From: Abyssogena phaseoliformis symbiont OG214 | GTDB lineage: Bacteria; Pseudomonadota; Gammaproteobacteria; PS1; Pseudothioglobaceae | NCBI RefSeq assembly: GCF_016592595.1 | Contig: NZ_AP012977.1 | Coordinates: forward strand, 434,001-498,000 | DNA length: 64,000 bases | Direction: 5' to 3' | In this document: positions 9,567 through 20,418 of the stretch, one piece after another | Layout: each line of letters starts with the position of its first letter | Numbering within the stretch: the first letter of the stretch is position 1 | The notes under the pieces: generated by a model | Database searches by the model: none | What the model saw: the letters and a program-made list of their open reading frames with translations, nothing else | Told to the model about the DNA's origin: nothing | Translations under genes and position numbers: made by a program

Positions 9567-10442
9567 ACAACAACCAGTGTTTAAACAACTGAATAGTTTT
9601 TTGTTTTTTTGTGCTTTGGGATAAACCAAATGATAGCCGGGTGATTGGATGCTATAGCTTGGGTAAATCCTAACCAATTGGCTAGATGCCAAATCATCAG
9701 CCACCAAAATGCTTCTAGCAATTGCCACGCTTTGTCCCATGATTGCTACTTGTAGCACCAAATGCGCTTGATTAAAAGTGAGTGATTTGGTTGTTACTAA
9801 TGTCAACATTAAGTAGCTCGGAAAAACCTTTCCAGTGTGTTTCAAGTGAGGTGTCATTTGCTTCAAAATGACAATTAACCGAATCATGCAATAAGGTGTG
9901 ATGTTTAAGGTCATTAATTTTATTAAATCTATATTTCCCGCCCAATAGCTTAGGACTAGCAACTAGAAAGATATCTTCATGCATTAATAATTTTGCCAAT
10001 AAATTATCTTTAGGCCGATGTCCATAATGAATACTTAAATCATCATGGGTGAAATCACTCAAATCCAAATGAGCATTAATGTGAATACTAATATCAGGAT
10101 ACTTTTGATTAAAATCGCCTAAACGTGGAATGAGCCATTTGACTACCAATGAGGGCAATATGCTAATAGTTAAGACACTTCTTTCATTATTTTGGCTTAA
10201 TTTAATTAGCGTATTTTGGATTTTACCCAAAGCTGTATTGAGTGGATTTTGCAAAGCCAATCCTTGTGGGGTGAGGCGAAGCCCTTGATGCACTCTTATA
10301 AATAAATCAAACCCGAGGTGCTGCTCTAACAGCCTAATTTTCTGACTCACCGCTGCTTGGGCGATTGAAAGCTCCTGTGCAGCCTTAGAAAACTTAGATG
10401 TTTGGCGGCAATATTAAAAGTGTTGAGTAGAGGTATTTTTTG
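9508..10442 (-). pseudogene. LysR-family regulator (GcvA-like), frameshifted
   Basis: Pieces on the minus strand assemble to a LysR regulator. A helix-turn-helix contains AAQELSIAQAAVSQKIRLLEQ, then comes the substrate-binding domain with LTISILPSLVVKWLIPRL, and the C-terminus ends LFKHWLL. Frameshifts occur near 10385, 9775 and 9600, and no start codon precedes the N-terminal KIPLLNTF. The opening and domain layout resemble GcvA/AmpR-type regulators. Its 3' end overlaps the convergent HopJ-type gene. Confidence 0.85.
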
Positions 10443-11091
10443 ACTTTATTTAAAATAAGTATATCTTATGCTAAAGAAAAGTTGGTATCTATATTGGGTA
10501 CATTATCGGCTATTTATAATTATTTTAAAAATTCTAAAATTGTTTGGGAAGTAGTTGGGTATGGCATACCTACAGCTTTATTAGGGGCTTATATTGGCGG
10601 TAGAGTGATTTTAGCGATTGATGAGGCTGCGCGGTTGGAAAAATCATTTTTTTCTTAATTCCCATTGGGCTAATTTTTTCTTTTATGCCTAAAAAAGACA
10701 ACAACATTACGTATCAACCTAATCAAAAAGACATTATGATAATGTTGCCGTTGGTTTGCTTTACTGTTGGTTTTTACGATGGTTTTTTGGCCCGGGAACG
10801 GGTAGTATGCTAATTTTGGCTTTGCATTTTTTAATTCACATGCCACTAGTGGCATCATCAGCTGCTTCGAAAATTTTTAATTTAGCATCTAATATAGGTG
10901 CGTTTGTGGTGTTTTTTATGGCTGTAAAAATGGCATTTTTGATAGGTGTGCCAATGGTTTTGGTAAGCATCATTGGTAATTATATCGGTAGCCATATGAC
11001 CCTTAAGAGCGGAGATAAAATCATCAAACCACTGATATTAAGCTCAATTGCTATTTTGTTTATCTCACTTGGTGTTAAATATATTTGGTAG
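10440..11091 (+). pseudogene. TauE/SafE (TSUP) permease, truncated and frameshifted
   Basis: The pieces match a TSUP-family membrane permease, whose members export or import sulfite, sulfoacetate and similar anions. The first piece ends at 10658; one frame on, the text continues IPIGLIFSFMP, then GFYDG, then after a lost T near 10790 FFGPGTGS and ASKIFNLASNIGA. The last is the signature of the second TSUP repeat. The first 70 or so residues are absent. In a sulfur oxidiser this may once have moved sulfur anions. Confidence 0.8.
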
Positions 11092-11094
11092 GTG

Positions 11095-11303
11095 TTAATA
11101 ATGCGGTGGCTGGCTATCGGTTGTTATATGATGACTTTCATGAGTGTTGTTAGATTGTCTAATTTTTATGGATAAATGTTTAAGCATTTCTTCCAATTCA
11201 TCAATTTTTTGAGTTCGGCGAAATACCACATTGTTTAACGCCTTTCAATGGCGTGTTCGAAGTGGGCTAGTTTTTCTTCTAACTCAATTATTTTTTTATC
11301 CAA
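11095..11303 (-). pseudogene. slyX: SlyX homologue, one frameshift
   Basis: The minus-strand translation begins LDKKIIELEEKLAHFEHAIE. After a shift near 11240 it resumes as LNNVVFRRTQKIDELEEML and ends with the histidine-rich tail typical of SlyX, a short coiled-coil protein of unknown role. The TTG start would overlap the end of the EamA transporter gene. Two surplus bases near 11240 are the likely lesion. The rest of the coiled coil is well preserved, suggesting recent loss. Confidence 0.75.
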
Positions 11304-12166
11304 AACACCTTCCCGCCATATTCATAAATACCAAGACCAGCCAATACGAAAATGATACCGCTTAATTGCGCATTAGTTAAGGTTTCATGGTTAAGTGTTG
11401 ATCCAAGTAACAGCGCAAACACAGGCGTAATAAGTGGCACAATACCTACTATTTGAATAGTAGTATGCCTGATTAGATAATAATAGGACATAAAGCCGAT
11501 AACTGAGCCGAACAGTGCTAAATAAACAATAGAAAAGCCAGCTTTGGATGTTATTTCTGGGATATCGCCTCCAGTTAAGAGCCAACTGAGTATGAATAAA
11601 GGCGTGCTTATTATGAGTGCGCCAGTTGTTGTTTCAAGTGCTGATATGTGCGCATTGATATGTTTAAGTTTTACTGAAATAAATGCTTGAAAAGCCATGG
11701 CTAAAGTCACTGCTAGTAACCCTGGAATGAGCAGGCTTGAGGCGTTTAATAATGAATGACTAAAAATAAACACAAGCCCAAACAAGCCAATTAATAAGCC
11801 AATTATTTTACTAACGCTCAAAAATTGATCTTTAAGCAAAACAAATGCAAATACGCCTGTGATAACAGGCGTTAAGCCAAATATTATTGAAATAATGCCA
11901 GATGAGATGTTTTGTGACGCATAATAAACCAAACTCATGGTAATAAATATACCAGCTCCAGCGTGTAGATAGTGGCGAATTGCTAAGCGAGTTAGGGTGA
12001 GTTTTTGTTTTTTGATGCGTAGTAATAACAAGCAAATTGCCAATCCGATCAACATTCTTAAGGCGACACTAAAATTAAAGCTTGATCCCAATGTTGACCA
12101 AACAATCGCAAGTGGTGTGGTTGACCAGATGATAACCACTGATAAAAAAACTAAAATTATTTGCAT
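11288..12166 (-). CDS. EamA/DMT-family transporter
   Basis: This 292-residue inner-membrane protein has about ten transmembrane segments in two EamA repeats, as in the drug/metabolite transporter superfamily. The second repeat has the typical GSVIGFMSYYYLIRHT and a closing GIIFVLAGLGIYEYG. I chose the ATG at 12166; an upstream in-frame ATG would run through the pnp terminator hairpin. The substrate cannot be inferred. It is downstream of pnp on the same strand but separated from it by that terminator. Confidence 0.85.
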   Translation of the reverse strand: MQIILVFLSVVIIWSTTPLAIVWSTLGSSFNFSVALRMLIGLAICLLLLRIKKQKLTLTRLAIRHYLHAGAGIFITMSLVYYASQNISSGIISIIFGLTPVITGVFAFVLLKDQFLSVSKIIGLLIGLFGLVFIFSHSLLNASSLLIPGLLAVTLAMAFQAFISVKLKHINAHISALETTTGALIISTPLFILSWLLTGGDIPEITSKAGFSIVYLALFGSVIGFMSYYYLIRHTTIQIVGIVPLITPVFALLLGSTLNHETLTNAQLSGIIFVLAGLGIYEYGGKVFWIKK

Positions 12167-12183
12167 GATAATAAGCTGACCAT

Positions 12184-12204
12184 AAAAAAAGCACCCAATG
12201 GGTG
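12184..12204 (-). terminator. Rho-independent terminator of pnp
   Basis: A CACCC/GGGTG hairpin with a three-base loop is followed on the minus strand by seven T residues. It lies between the pnp stop and the EamA transporter start. Confidence 0.8.
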
Positions 12205-12230
12205 GTTTATACAACCAATTGGTTTTTAAG

Positions 12231-14324
12231 TTACTTTTCTAATAACGCTTTACGAGATAATTTAATACGACCTCTGTCTAAATCTAAGACTTTAACGTCA
12301 ATTTCATCACCTTCTTTAAGATGATTTTCTACTTTCTCAACACGCTCATGGGCAATTTCAGAGATATGTAGCAAGCCATCTTGATTAGGCATAATGTTAA
12401 TAAAAGCGCCAAACTCAACAATTTTAACAACTTTTCCTGTGTAAACTTTACCTATCTCAGGTGTAGCAGTCACATCTTTCACCATTTGCATGGCTGTATC
12501 AAAAGCTTTTTGGTCATTGGCAAAAATATTAACATTGCCATTGTCATCTACATCAACACTAGCGCCAGAAGTTGAAATAATACCTTTAATGGTTTCCCCG
12601 CCTTTGCCGATTAAATCACGAATCTTATCAGTTTGAATTTTAATAACGGCCATTTTAAGTGCATTTTTGCTTGACATGTTAGGTTTGCAAATAACTTGAT
12701 TCATTTGTCCTAAAATGTTCAATCTTGCTTCTTTGGCTTGCTTTAAAGCAATTTCCATAATTTCGCGAGTGATGCCTTGGATTTTAATGTCCATTTGTAA
12801 TGCATTGACACCACGTGATGTGCCTGCTACTTTAAAGTCCATATCACCTAAGTGATCCTCGTCGCCTAAAATATCAGTCAATACGGTAAATCTATCACCT
12901 TCTTTGACCAAACCCATAGCAATACCAGCAACTGGCGCTTTGATTGGCACACCTGCATCCATTAATGATAATGACGAACCACAAACACTGGCCATAGAGC
13001 TAGAGCCATTAGATTCAGTAATTTCTGATACCACACGAACTGTGTATGGAAACTCTTCAATTGAAGGTAAGCAAGCAGCAATACCACGGCGTGCTAAACG
13101 GCCATGGCCAATTTCACGACGTTTGGTGGTGCCTACACGACCAGTTTCACCCACGCAGTATGGTGGAAAGTTGTAATGAAATAAGAAGTAATCATTTTGA
13201 CGTTCAGAAGATTCTAATTTTTCAATCAACTGGGCTTCACGTTTAGACCCTAGTGTAGTTACCACTAAAGCTTGCGTTTCACCACGAGTAAACAAAGCAG
13301 AACCATGTGTATTTTCTAAAACGCCTGTTTCGATTTTTAACTCGCGAACGGTTTCATTATCACGACCATCGATACGTGGATCGTTATTTAAGATGCGTTC
13401 ACGTACAGTTGATTTCTCAACTTTCTTAAAGTATTGGCCAACCTCCTTAATAGAATTTCCATTCTCATCTTCATTTGCCAACGCTTCAATTGCAGCTGCT
13501 TTGATTTCACCAACTTTGGCATAACGGTCAAGTTTTTCCTTAATTTGGTAAGCTTCATTAATCTGTTCGCCAAATTGTGATTTGATGTCACTTAATAAAA
13601 CCTCGTTAGTTATAGGCGCTTCCCAGTCCCATTTTTGCACACCAACTTGTGCAACGAACTCAGCAATATTGGTAATAGCAACTTGGTATTGTTCATGTGC
13701 ATACATAACTGCACCTAGCATAATCTCTTCAGAAAGCTCGTTGGCTTCTGATTCAACCATTAGTACCGCCTCATCAGTACCTGCAACCACCATGTCCAAA
13801 TCTGAATCAGCCAGTTCAGTGTAAGTTGGATTAAGGATGTATTCACCCTTAGAATAACCAACACGAGCACCACCAATTGGCCCACTAAATGGCACGCCTG
13901 AAATGCTTAATGCAGCAGACACGCCTAATATTGAAATAATATCTGGGTCAACCTCGGAGTTTGCAGAAATAACTGTAATAAGCACTTGTATTTCATTCAT
14001 GAAACCATTTGGAAACAGAGGACGAATCGGGCGGTCAATCAGTCTAGAAGTTAGCGTTTCTTTCTCGCTAGGCCTGGTTTCACGTTTTAAGAAGCCACCA
14101 GGAATTTTTCCAGTTGCGTAAGTTTTTTCAATATAATCAACAGACAGCGGAAAAAAATCTTGCCCAGGGCGCATTTCTTTAGAACCAACAACGGTTACCA
14201 ATACTTGTGTGTCATCCATGCTTGCCAATACTGCACCATGTGCTTGTCTGGCAATACGACCTGTTTCTAATGTGATTGTGTGTTTGCCCATGACAAAGCT
14301 TTTTATTTTGATATTCATATCCAT
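12231..14324 (-). CDS. pnp: Polyribonucleotide nucleotidyltransferase
   Basis: PNPase, 697 residues, degrades RNA 3' to 5' phosphorolytically and joins the degradosome. Two RNase PH-like domains flank a helical linker, followed by a KH domain with the GxxG loop in [10 protein letters not shown] near 560 and an S1 domain with [12 protein letters not shown] near 630. The ATG at 14324 is chosen because GGAGG lies five bases upstream. Length is close to the E. coli enzyme. The usual upstream partner rpsO is not adjacent. Confidence 0.97.
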   Translation of the reverse strand: MDMNIKIKSFVMGKHTITLETGRIARQAHGAVLASMDDTQVLVTVVGSKEMRPGQDFFPLSVDYIEKTYATGKIPGGFLKRETRPSEKETLTSRLIDRPIRPLFPNGFMNEIQVLITVISANSEVDPDIISILGVSAALSISGVPFSGPIGGARVGYSKGEYILNPTYTELADSDLDMVVAGTDEAVLMVESEANELSEEIMLGAVMYAHEQYQVAITNIAEFVAQVGVQKWDWEAPITNEVLLSDIKSQFGEQINEAYQIKEKLDRYAKVGEIKAAAIEALANEDENGNSIKEVGQYFKKVEKSTVRERILNNDPRIDGRDNETVRELKIETGVLENTHGSALFTRGETQALVVTTLGSKREAQLIEKLESSERQNDYFLFHYNFPPYCVGETGRVGTTKRREIGHGRLARRGIAACLPSIEEFPYTVRVVSEITESNGSSSMASVCGSSLSLMDAGVPIKAPVAGIAMGLVKEGDRFTVLTDILGDEDHLGDMDFKVAGTSRGVNALQMDIKIQGITREIMEIALKQAKEARLNILGQMNQVICKPNMSSKNALKMAVIKIQTDKIRDLIGKGGETIKGIISTSGASVDVDDNGNVNIFANDQKAFDTAMQMVKDVTATPEIGKVYTGKVVKIVEFGAFINIMPNQDGLLHISEIAHERVEKVENHLKEGDEIDVKVLDLDRGRIKLSRKALLEK

Positions 14325-14559
14325 GAAAACCTCCAAAGAAAAGTTAAAAAGAAGTTTATGGCTTGAACCCAATAAGCTTTATTTGAAATATATTCTAAGT
14401 ACTGAAATAAGCAACCTTGCTTTTGCCTATAGTGAACACATCTTAGATAAAACTTAAACTCAGGTTAAACCATAAAACGAGGTTATTATACCCACGACAA
14501 AATGCGGCACAATTTAATATTGTGCTATTTTATTTACTAGTGTTTTTGATTGTTTTTTA
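14325..14559. other. Intergenic region between pnp and nap
   Basis: No convincing gene is seen here. A hairpin at 14507-14525 (GCACAAT, five-base loop, ATTGTGC) is followed by a T-rich stretch on the plus strand and may act as a terminator or insulator before the nap promoter. The divergent pnp promoter should also lie here, but I could not place it. Confidence 0.5.
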
Positions 14560-14603
14560 AAACAACTTATGTTATTTTTGAATTGAATTATTTATTATAT
14601 AAT
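14560..14603 (+). promoter_or_regulatory. nap promoter with palindromic operator
   Basis: The operator AAACAAC-TTAT-GTTATTT occupies 14560-14577. A TATAAT hexamer at 14598-14603 lies 29.5 bases from its centre to the hexamer's first base. A start site about seven bases after the hexamer would put the operator near -41.5, the class II position of Crp/Fnr activators. The same palindrome and spacing recur before fccA and the oxidase operon. Confidence 0.65.
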
Positions 14604-14636
14604 CAAATCCTGAATTCTCTCATAAAGATGGCGTAA

Positions 14637-14888
14637 ATGAAAGAAAAAGACAATATTGATATTTGCGGGGTGTTGGTGCAAGTGCTTAAAAATCAAACAA
14701 AGCAGGTAGAAAATACGCTTAATGCCATAACTGGTGTTGAAGTTCATGGTTTGTCTGAGGATAATCGTTTTGTGGTAACAATTGAACAAGACACGAAAAC
14801 GAAAATTATCAGCATCATTGAAAGTTTCAATACTCTTTCTGGCGTGGTTTCGACTGCGTTGGTTTATCAGCATTCAGAGCCACTTTAG
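14637..14888 (+). CDS. napD: NapD, chaperone for NapA
   Basis: This 83-residue protein has the NapD ferredoxin-like fold pattern: an opening DICGVLVQVLKN, then GVEVHGLSEDNRFVVTIEQD. NapD binds the twin-arginine signal of NapA during cofactor loading in the cytoplasm. It is the first gene of the nap cluster, about 60 bases after the palindromic operator. It remains intact although NapA itself is frameshifted. Confidence 0.88.
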   Translation: MKEKDNIDICGVLVQVLKNQTKQVENTLNAITGVEVHGLSEDNRFVVTIEQDTKTKIISIIESFNTLSGVVSTALVYQHSEPL

Positions 14889-14897
14889 GCATTAGTA

Positions 14898-15661
14898 ATG
14901 ACCTTTTCACGAAGGCAGTTTTTATTAAATTCAGCTCGTGCGGCAACCAGTATTGCACTCATTGCGATAGGCTTGATTAGCTATTCTTATTCTCTGCCGG
15001 CAACGGCCATACGTCTATCGGGTGCTTTGGCTGAGGGTGAATTAATACAGTTTGTATTCGCTGTGGTTTATGCGTGAATGACTGCCCTTATCCCACGCTA
15101 AATTTGGTAACATTAAAAGACAATGTCGCCTTGGGTACGCCTTTTTTTACTGCTAGAAAAGCCGCTTGTGAAATGTGTGAAGATATTCCTTGTGTGGTTG
15201 CTTGTCCAACAGGTGCATTAAGTAAGCAGTTAACCAATATTAATGACGCTCAAATGGGATTAGCTAAAATTGTGGACACTCAAGGTTGTATTGCTTATCA
15301 AGGTTTGCGTTGTGAAGTGTGTTTTAATGTTTGTCCAGCTCAAGGCAAAGCCATTACCATTGAGATGAAGCACAATGAGTGTAGTGGCAAACACGCATTG
15401 TTTATTTCAATGGTGCATTATGACAGCTGTACAGGCTGTGGCAAGTATGAACAAGCTTGTATTATGGAAGAAGCTGTTATTAAAGTGTTACCCATTAAAC
15501 TTGCAATGGGAAAACGCCAAGAACATTATAAATTGGGCTGGGAAGAGAAGAAAAAATCAGGAAACTTCCTAGTTAAGCAAGATATTAAGCATCAATACAG
15601 CCTGCTTAAGAGCAGGGACTATGATTACAACGGCAAAGGCTTGTTTGATATTTATGATTAA
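14898..15661 (+). pseudogene. napG: NapG ferredoxin with a single-base frameshift
   Basis: The ATG at 14898 opens a twin-arginine-type leader (SRRQFLLNSA) and runs to a TGA near 15077. The missing iron-sulfur region continues one frame over as CGLCVNDCPYPTLNL, then CEDIPCVVACP, CEVCFNVCP and CTGCGKYEQAC, all four cluster motifs. Loss of one T in the run near 15052 explains everything. NapG passes quinol electrons toward NapC/NapB with NapH. Apart from that base the gene is well preserved, so the loss is recent or a sequencing error. Confidence 0.85.
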
Positions 15662-16429
15662 GCGTATTTTTTAAAAATCATGAAAAAGTCCAGTATTTGT
15701 AAAAAAATAGGCCTAGATGCACGAGCTTCCAAAGGTTGGTTTAGGACTAACAAATATCTAATATTGCGCCGTTTTTAGCCAAGTTGACATTTTGTTGTTA
15801 TTTTTACTAGGTCCTTGGTTTGATGTTTGGATTGTTAAAGGTAATTTAAGCTTAAGTTTAACGCTAAATGTTGTACCATTAACCGACCCTTGTGTGTTGT
15901 TATAATCTTTATTTGCAGGTCATTCACTGATATTAGATGCATTAAACTGATATTAGATGCATTAAACTGATATTAGATGCATTAATAGGTGCGCTGATTG
16001 CGTTGTTATTTTACGGCATTATTAGCGGGAGAATGTTTTGTTCTTGGGCGTGTTCGGTTAATGATTGTGACTAATGTTGCCAATTAAACATACAAAACAA
16101 AAGTGGTGGCGTTTCTAACAAAATGCGTTACTGGCTGTTGGGGATGAGTTTGTTATTAGCGTGGCTAACAGGTACACTTGTTTGGGAGTTGGTCAATCCT
16201 GTTTCGATTTTACATCGAGGCATTATTTTTGTCTGGGAGTTAATCGCACTGATTTTTTTATTTGATTTATTTGTGCTTAAAAATGGCTGGTGTTCTCGTT
16301 TGTGTCCAGTTGGTGCATTTTATAGTTTGCTTGGTAAGAAGTCATTGTACTAATTGTGGTTGTTGTATTGATATTTGCTAACCTAATGTTTTTGGTTTTA
16401 CCAGTCGCTTTAAAAACACCATTAAATAA
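15654..16429 (+). pseudogene. napH: NapH membrane ferredoxin, heavily degraded
   Basis: Its ATG overlaps the napG stop. Pieces in several frames match NapH: LLLFLLGPWFDVWIVKGN, then GRMFCSWAC, then MRYWLLGMSLLLAWLTGT and WELVNPVSILHRG. A cysteine-rich end reads TNCGCCIDIC. NapH is a quinol-oxidising membrane ferredoxin partner of NapG. There are several stops, frameshifts and a 20-base triplication (15926-15985), and the second cluster motif lacks a cysteine. This is the most decayed gene of the cluster. Confidence 0.85.
15926..15985 (+). repeat. Three perfect 20-bp tandem copies inside napH
   Basis: The unit ACTGATATTAGATGCATTAA occurs three times head to tail. The normal gene would carry one copy, encoding LILDALI-like residues. 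Two extra copies add 40 bases and shift the frame, so this slippage event is itself an inactivating mutation. Confidence 0.9.
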
Positions 16430-16541
16430 AATATAAAAACAATCTATGTTAATGAAAGTTGATTGCTAATAATTTAAAGTTGCTATCGTCTTTAATGGAT
16501 GAATTTAATTGATATTGGTATTTTTTGAGGAGAGTAAATAA

Positions 16542-19080
16542 ATGAGCATTACAAGAAGAATGTTTATAAAAAATAGCGCAATAGTAGCCACTGTAACAAC
16601 TGCTGGCGTGATAATACCAGGCATTGCACTTGCCAACACAAGTAAAGACGAGGTGAGATGGGACAAAATACCTTGTCGCTTTTGTGGTACAGGCTGTTCA
16701 GTTCTGGTAGGGGTTAAGGATGATAAAATTGTTGCCTCACAAGGCGACCCTGATGCACCAGTTAATAAAGGTCTTAATTGCATCAAGGACTATTTTCTTT
16801 CAAAAATTATGTATGGTAAGGATCGTTTAACCCAGCCATTACTCAGAAAAACAAATGGCAAGTATGATAAAAATGGCCAATTTGAAGCCGTATCATGGGA
16901 TGAGGCTTTTGACATTATGGCAGATAAATTTAAAGCTGCCATCAAGCAATCCAACAAAGAAAACGAAGGCAAGCCTGTTGATAAAATGACCTCGCGTGTT
17001 GGCATGTTCGGCTCTGCTCAATGGACAGTATGGGAGGGGTATGCTGCTTCCAAACTGTTTAAAGCTAGTTTTCGTTCAAACAATATTGACCCTAATGCAC
17101 GTCATTGTATGGCATCAGCTTGTGGGTGTATTTATTCGCGCTTTTGGCTCAGATGAGCCAATGGGTTGTTACGATGATTTTGAACATGGTGATGCGTTTG
17201 TGTTGTGGGGTTCAAATATGGCTGAAATGCACCCCATTTTGTGGTCACGCATTTCAGACACGCTCTTAACCAAACCAAACACAGAAGTGCATGTTTTGTC
17301 TACTTTTGAACACCGTTCTTTCGAGTTGGCTGATAATGGCATGATTATGCATCCGCAATCAGATTTAGCAATTTTTAATTACATTGCTAACTATATTATT
17401 GAGAATAAAGCTTACAACAAAGGCTTTATTGAAAAGCACGTTAATTTCAAAAAAACACCTACTGATATTGGTTATGGCTTGCGCCCAGAACACCCCTTGC
17501 AAAAAGCAGCAAAAAATGTCAACAAGGGTAAGTTAAGTTCAATTACTTTTGAGCAATATGCTGAATCTGTTAAACCCTGTACCTTAGAAAAAGCAGTAGA
17601 AATTTCTGGTGTGTCAGCAGAAAAATTAGAACGTTTGGCAAAATTATATGCCGATCTAAATAAGAAAATCGTTTCCTTATGGACAATGGGTTTTAACCAG
17701 CATACTCGTGGCGTATGGATTAATGGACTTATGTATAACGTGCATTTGCTTACTGGGAAAATTTCTAAGCCAGGCAATGGTCCATTTTCATTAACAGGGC
17801 AACCTTCTACTTGTGGAACAGCAAGAGAAGTGGGTACTTTTGTACATCGTTTGCCTGCAGATTATGTCATTATGAAAAAATCACATCGTCAGTTTGCTGA
17901 AAAGATATGGAAATTACCCGCAGAAACCATTCCTGGTAAAAAAGGTTATCATGCTGTTTTGCAAAGCAGGATGCTTAAAGATGGTAAGTTAAATGCGTAT
18001 TGGGTGATGTGTAATAATAATATGCAAGCAGGTCCAAATATCAATGACGAAATGCTACCTGGTTGGCGCAATCCGGCTAATTTTATTGTGGTGTCAGACC
18101 CTTATCCTACGGTATCAACACAAGCGGCTGATTTAATTCTACCTACAGCAATGTGGGCAGAAAAAGAGGGCGCTTATAGTAATGCTGAAAGGTGTACTCA
18201 ATTTTGGCGCCAGCAGGTGGATGCACCAGGTGAGTCAAAATCAGACTTATGGCAATTGGTCGAATTTTCAAAGTGCTTTAAAGTTGAAGAAGTTTGGCCT
18301 CAGGCACTACTGGCGAAAAGCCTACAGTACCGAGGAAAAACTTTGTATGACATGTTATATGCTAATAACCAAGTGGATAAGTTTGCTAAGAAAGACATCA
18401 CCGATAGTCGAGGAAATACTTATAAAAATCAAGAAATGGATGATTTTGGTTTTTACATTCAAAAAGGATTGTTTGAGGAGTGTCGTCGTTTTCAATTAGA
18501 AGGTCCAAAGAAAGGCCATGAGCAAGCCGAGTTTGAAACTTATCATAAAACTAGAGGTTTGCGTTGGCCAGTGATCAAAGGCAAGGAAACACTGTGGCGC
18601 TATCGCGAAGGTTATGATCCTTATGTCAAAAAAGGTGAAGGCGTTAGATTTTATGGCAATAAAGATGGTAGGGCTAATATTATCAGTGCACCTTATGAGC
18701 CTCCAGCGGAGATGCCAAATAAAGAGTTTGATTTGTGGATGTCAACAGGTAGAGTGCTAGAACATTGGCACTCGGGTTCAATGACACGCCGCGTACCAGA
18801 GCTTTATCGTGCTGTGCCTGATGCAGTTGTGTATATGCATCCAAAGGATGCCAAAGAGCGAGGGTTGAGACGAGGCAAGAATGCTAAAATTCAATCAGTA
18901 CGTGGAGAGATTATTGCTATGGTTGAAACTAGAGGGCGTAATAAACCACCCAAGGGTTTGGTTTTTATACCTTGGTTTGATGCTTCTAGGTTGGTTAATA
19001 AATTAATATTAGATGCAACCGACCCCTTGTCAAAAGAGACTGATTATAAAAAATGCCCAGTCAAAATATTAAAAGTATAA
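16542..19080 (+). pseudogene. napA: NapA, periplasmic nitrate reductase, one frameshift
   Basis: This is the catalytic subunit, reducing nitrate to nitrite with Mo-bis-MGD and one 4Fe-4S cluster. The first frame (16542-17156) has a twin-arginine leader MSITRRMF, cluster cysteines C45, C48, C52 and C80, and the molybdenum ligand in RHCMAS (C189). Three residues after that Cys the frame breaks. The rest, from [13 protein letters not shown] to the stop at 19080, is intact in the next frame. One surplus T near 17131 explains it. Total length of about 845 residues fits NapA. Context with napDGHBF makes formate dehydrogenase unlikely. Confidence 0.92.
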
Positions 19081-19093
19081 CTAGGATATTACA

Positions 19094-19600
19094 ATGGAAA
19101 TTAAATTATTAATTGTAACAATTGCTTATGTGTTTCTTCTGAGTTGTTCAGGCACTTTGGATGATTTAGTTGTTGACTACAGTAAAAACGAAAAACAAGT
19201 AGATATTCAAGCATTTGTTAATGCACCAATCACAAGTGAAGATATTGCCTCATTGCGAGGTGTTCATAGTCTTCGAGATTTGTCTATTGCGCCAACAACA
19301 AATAAATGGATAAAGAACGGTGATTATGAGCGTAATTTTGATTTACAACCACCACTTGTTCCGCACAAACCTGAGTATATGCGCATCACCTTAAAAAGTA
19401 ACAAGTGTTTGGATTGCCATAGTAATGCGAACTATAGAGAGGAAGAGGCGGCTAAAATACCTTCCTCGCACTTTAAAACACGTTTAGGAAAGCGGTTGAA
19501 AAAAGTTTCTTCAAGTCGTTATTTTTGTAAACAATGTCATGTCTCTCAAGTTGATACTAAGCCCTTGATTGATAATGTTTATATCAATACTGATGAATAG
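19094..19600 (+). CDS. napB: NapB, dihaem cytochrome c of nitrate reductase
   Basis: The 168-residue protein has two haem-binding motifs, CLDCH near residue 107 and CKQCH near 149, and a leader ending LLSC that could be a lipobox. NapB feeds electrons to NapA in the periplasm. The segment RDLSIAPTTNKW, followed by the PPLVPHKP motif, is typical of NapB. It is intact and 13 bases from napA. Confidence 0.9.
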   Translation: MEIKLLIVTIAYVFLLSCSGTLDDLVVDYSKNEKQVDIQAFVNAPITSEDIASLRGVHSLRDLSIAPTTNKWIKNGDYERNFDLQPPLVPHKPEYMRITLKSNKCLDCHSNANYREEEAAKIPSSHFKTRLGKRLKKVSSSRYFCKQCHVSQVDTKPLIDNVYINTDE

Positions 19601-19612
19601 TTTTTGAGCAGT

Positions 19613-20083
19613 ATGACTAGAGCTCAACTCCTTCGCGGAGGTTGGGGGTCAAGCAAAAAGAGCATCATCAGACCACCATGGTCTAAGAACGAGGTTTTAT
19701 TTATCGACTTGTGTAGTCGTTGCGGCGCTTGTATAGAGACCTGCCCAGAGAACATCATTATCCTAGGTTCTGGTAAATTTCCTGTGGTTGATTTTCAAAA
19801 AGGTGAATGTAATTTTTGCCATCAATGCGCAGAAGTTTGCCAATACCACGCTTTTGATGTGAAACAACAACCGTGGCACATTAAAATAGATATTAAAGAC
19901 AATTGTTTGTCAAAGATTGGTGTGGTATGCCAGTCTTGCTCTGATGTTTGCCAGCAAAATGTGATTAATTTTAGTTTACAAATGGGCGGCGTTCCTAGTA
20001 TTGATTTAAATACTGATGTATGCACTGGTTGTGGTGCCTGTGTTGAAGTGTGTCCTAAAAATTCTATTAGCATGAAGGTATAA
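19613..20083 (+). CDS. napF: NapF-type 4Fe-4S ferredoxin
   Basis: This is an approximately 156-residue cytoplasmic ferredoxin with four cysteine clusters: CSRCGACIETCP, CNFCHQCAEVC, CQSCSDVC and CTGCGACVEVCP. The N-terminus contains RAQLLRGGW, typical of NapF, which is thought to help mature NapA. The ATG at 19613 is preferred over the TTG three codons upstream. The gene is intact within a mostly broken nap locus. Confidence 0.9.
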   Translation: MTRAQLLRGGWGSSKKSIIRPPWSKNEVLFIDLCSRCGACIETCPENIIILGSGKFPVVDFQKGECNFCHQCAEVCQYHAFDVKQQPWHIKIDIKDNCLSKIGVVCQSCSDVCQQNVINFSLQMGGVPSIDLNTDVCTGCGACVEVCPKNSISMKV

Positions 20084-20090
20084 ATTAATA

Positions 20091-20418
20091 ATGTCAAGTA
20101 CAAAATCATATTTGGGAAAAATAGTTAAATTTTCGATGTTTTTTATAGGGGTTGTGGCTGCTTGTGGTATGGGCTTATTTATGTACAACATGACCCAATC
20201 GGTAGCAAGAATGACTAATGATGTTCATCATATGGTAAAAGACACATGGATTGGGTAAGCATATTTCTACGATGGACAGCAATATTAAAGACATGAACCA
20301 GTCTATGGAAAACATGAATCAAAGCATCAACACCATGAACCACTCTATGCAGGGTATGCGATACGATATTAATAAATTCACCAAACCTGAAAATATAATG
20401 ATGTTGTGGTTGCGCTAG
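20091..20418 (+). pseudogene. Membrane-anchored Met-rich coiled-coil protein, frameshifted
   Basis: From the ATG at 20091 there is one transmembrane segment (KFSMFFIGVVAACGMGLFMY), then VHHMVKD, then a stop at about 20257. A neighbouring frame continues ISTMDSNIKDMNQSMENMN and similar repeats with Met or Ile every three or four residues, a coiled coil. It probably forms one gene of about 105 residues with a single frameshift. I do not recognise the family. Its place directly after napF suggests a nap-linked role. Confidence 0.55.

Noticed and set aside
9483..9962. Minus-strand frame of 159 codons starting at 9962
   Set aside because: Only its middle part carries LysR text; both ends are out-of-frame reading of the same broken LysR gene.
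15926..15985. Short CRISPR-like array
   Set aside because: The repeats are directly tandem with no spacers, number three, and lie within napH.
16542..19080. Two separate molybdoenzyme genes
   Set aside because: The two frames join seamlessly into one NapA with a single-base shift, and the overlap region is not conserved in both frames.
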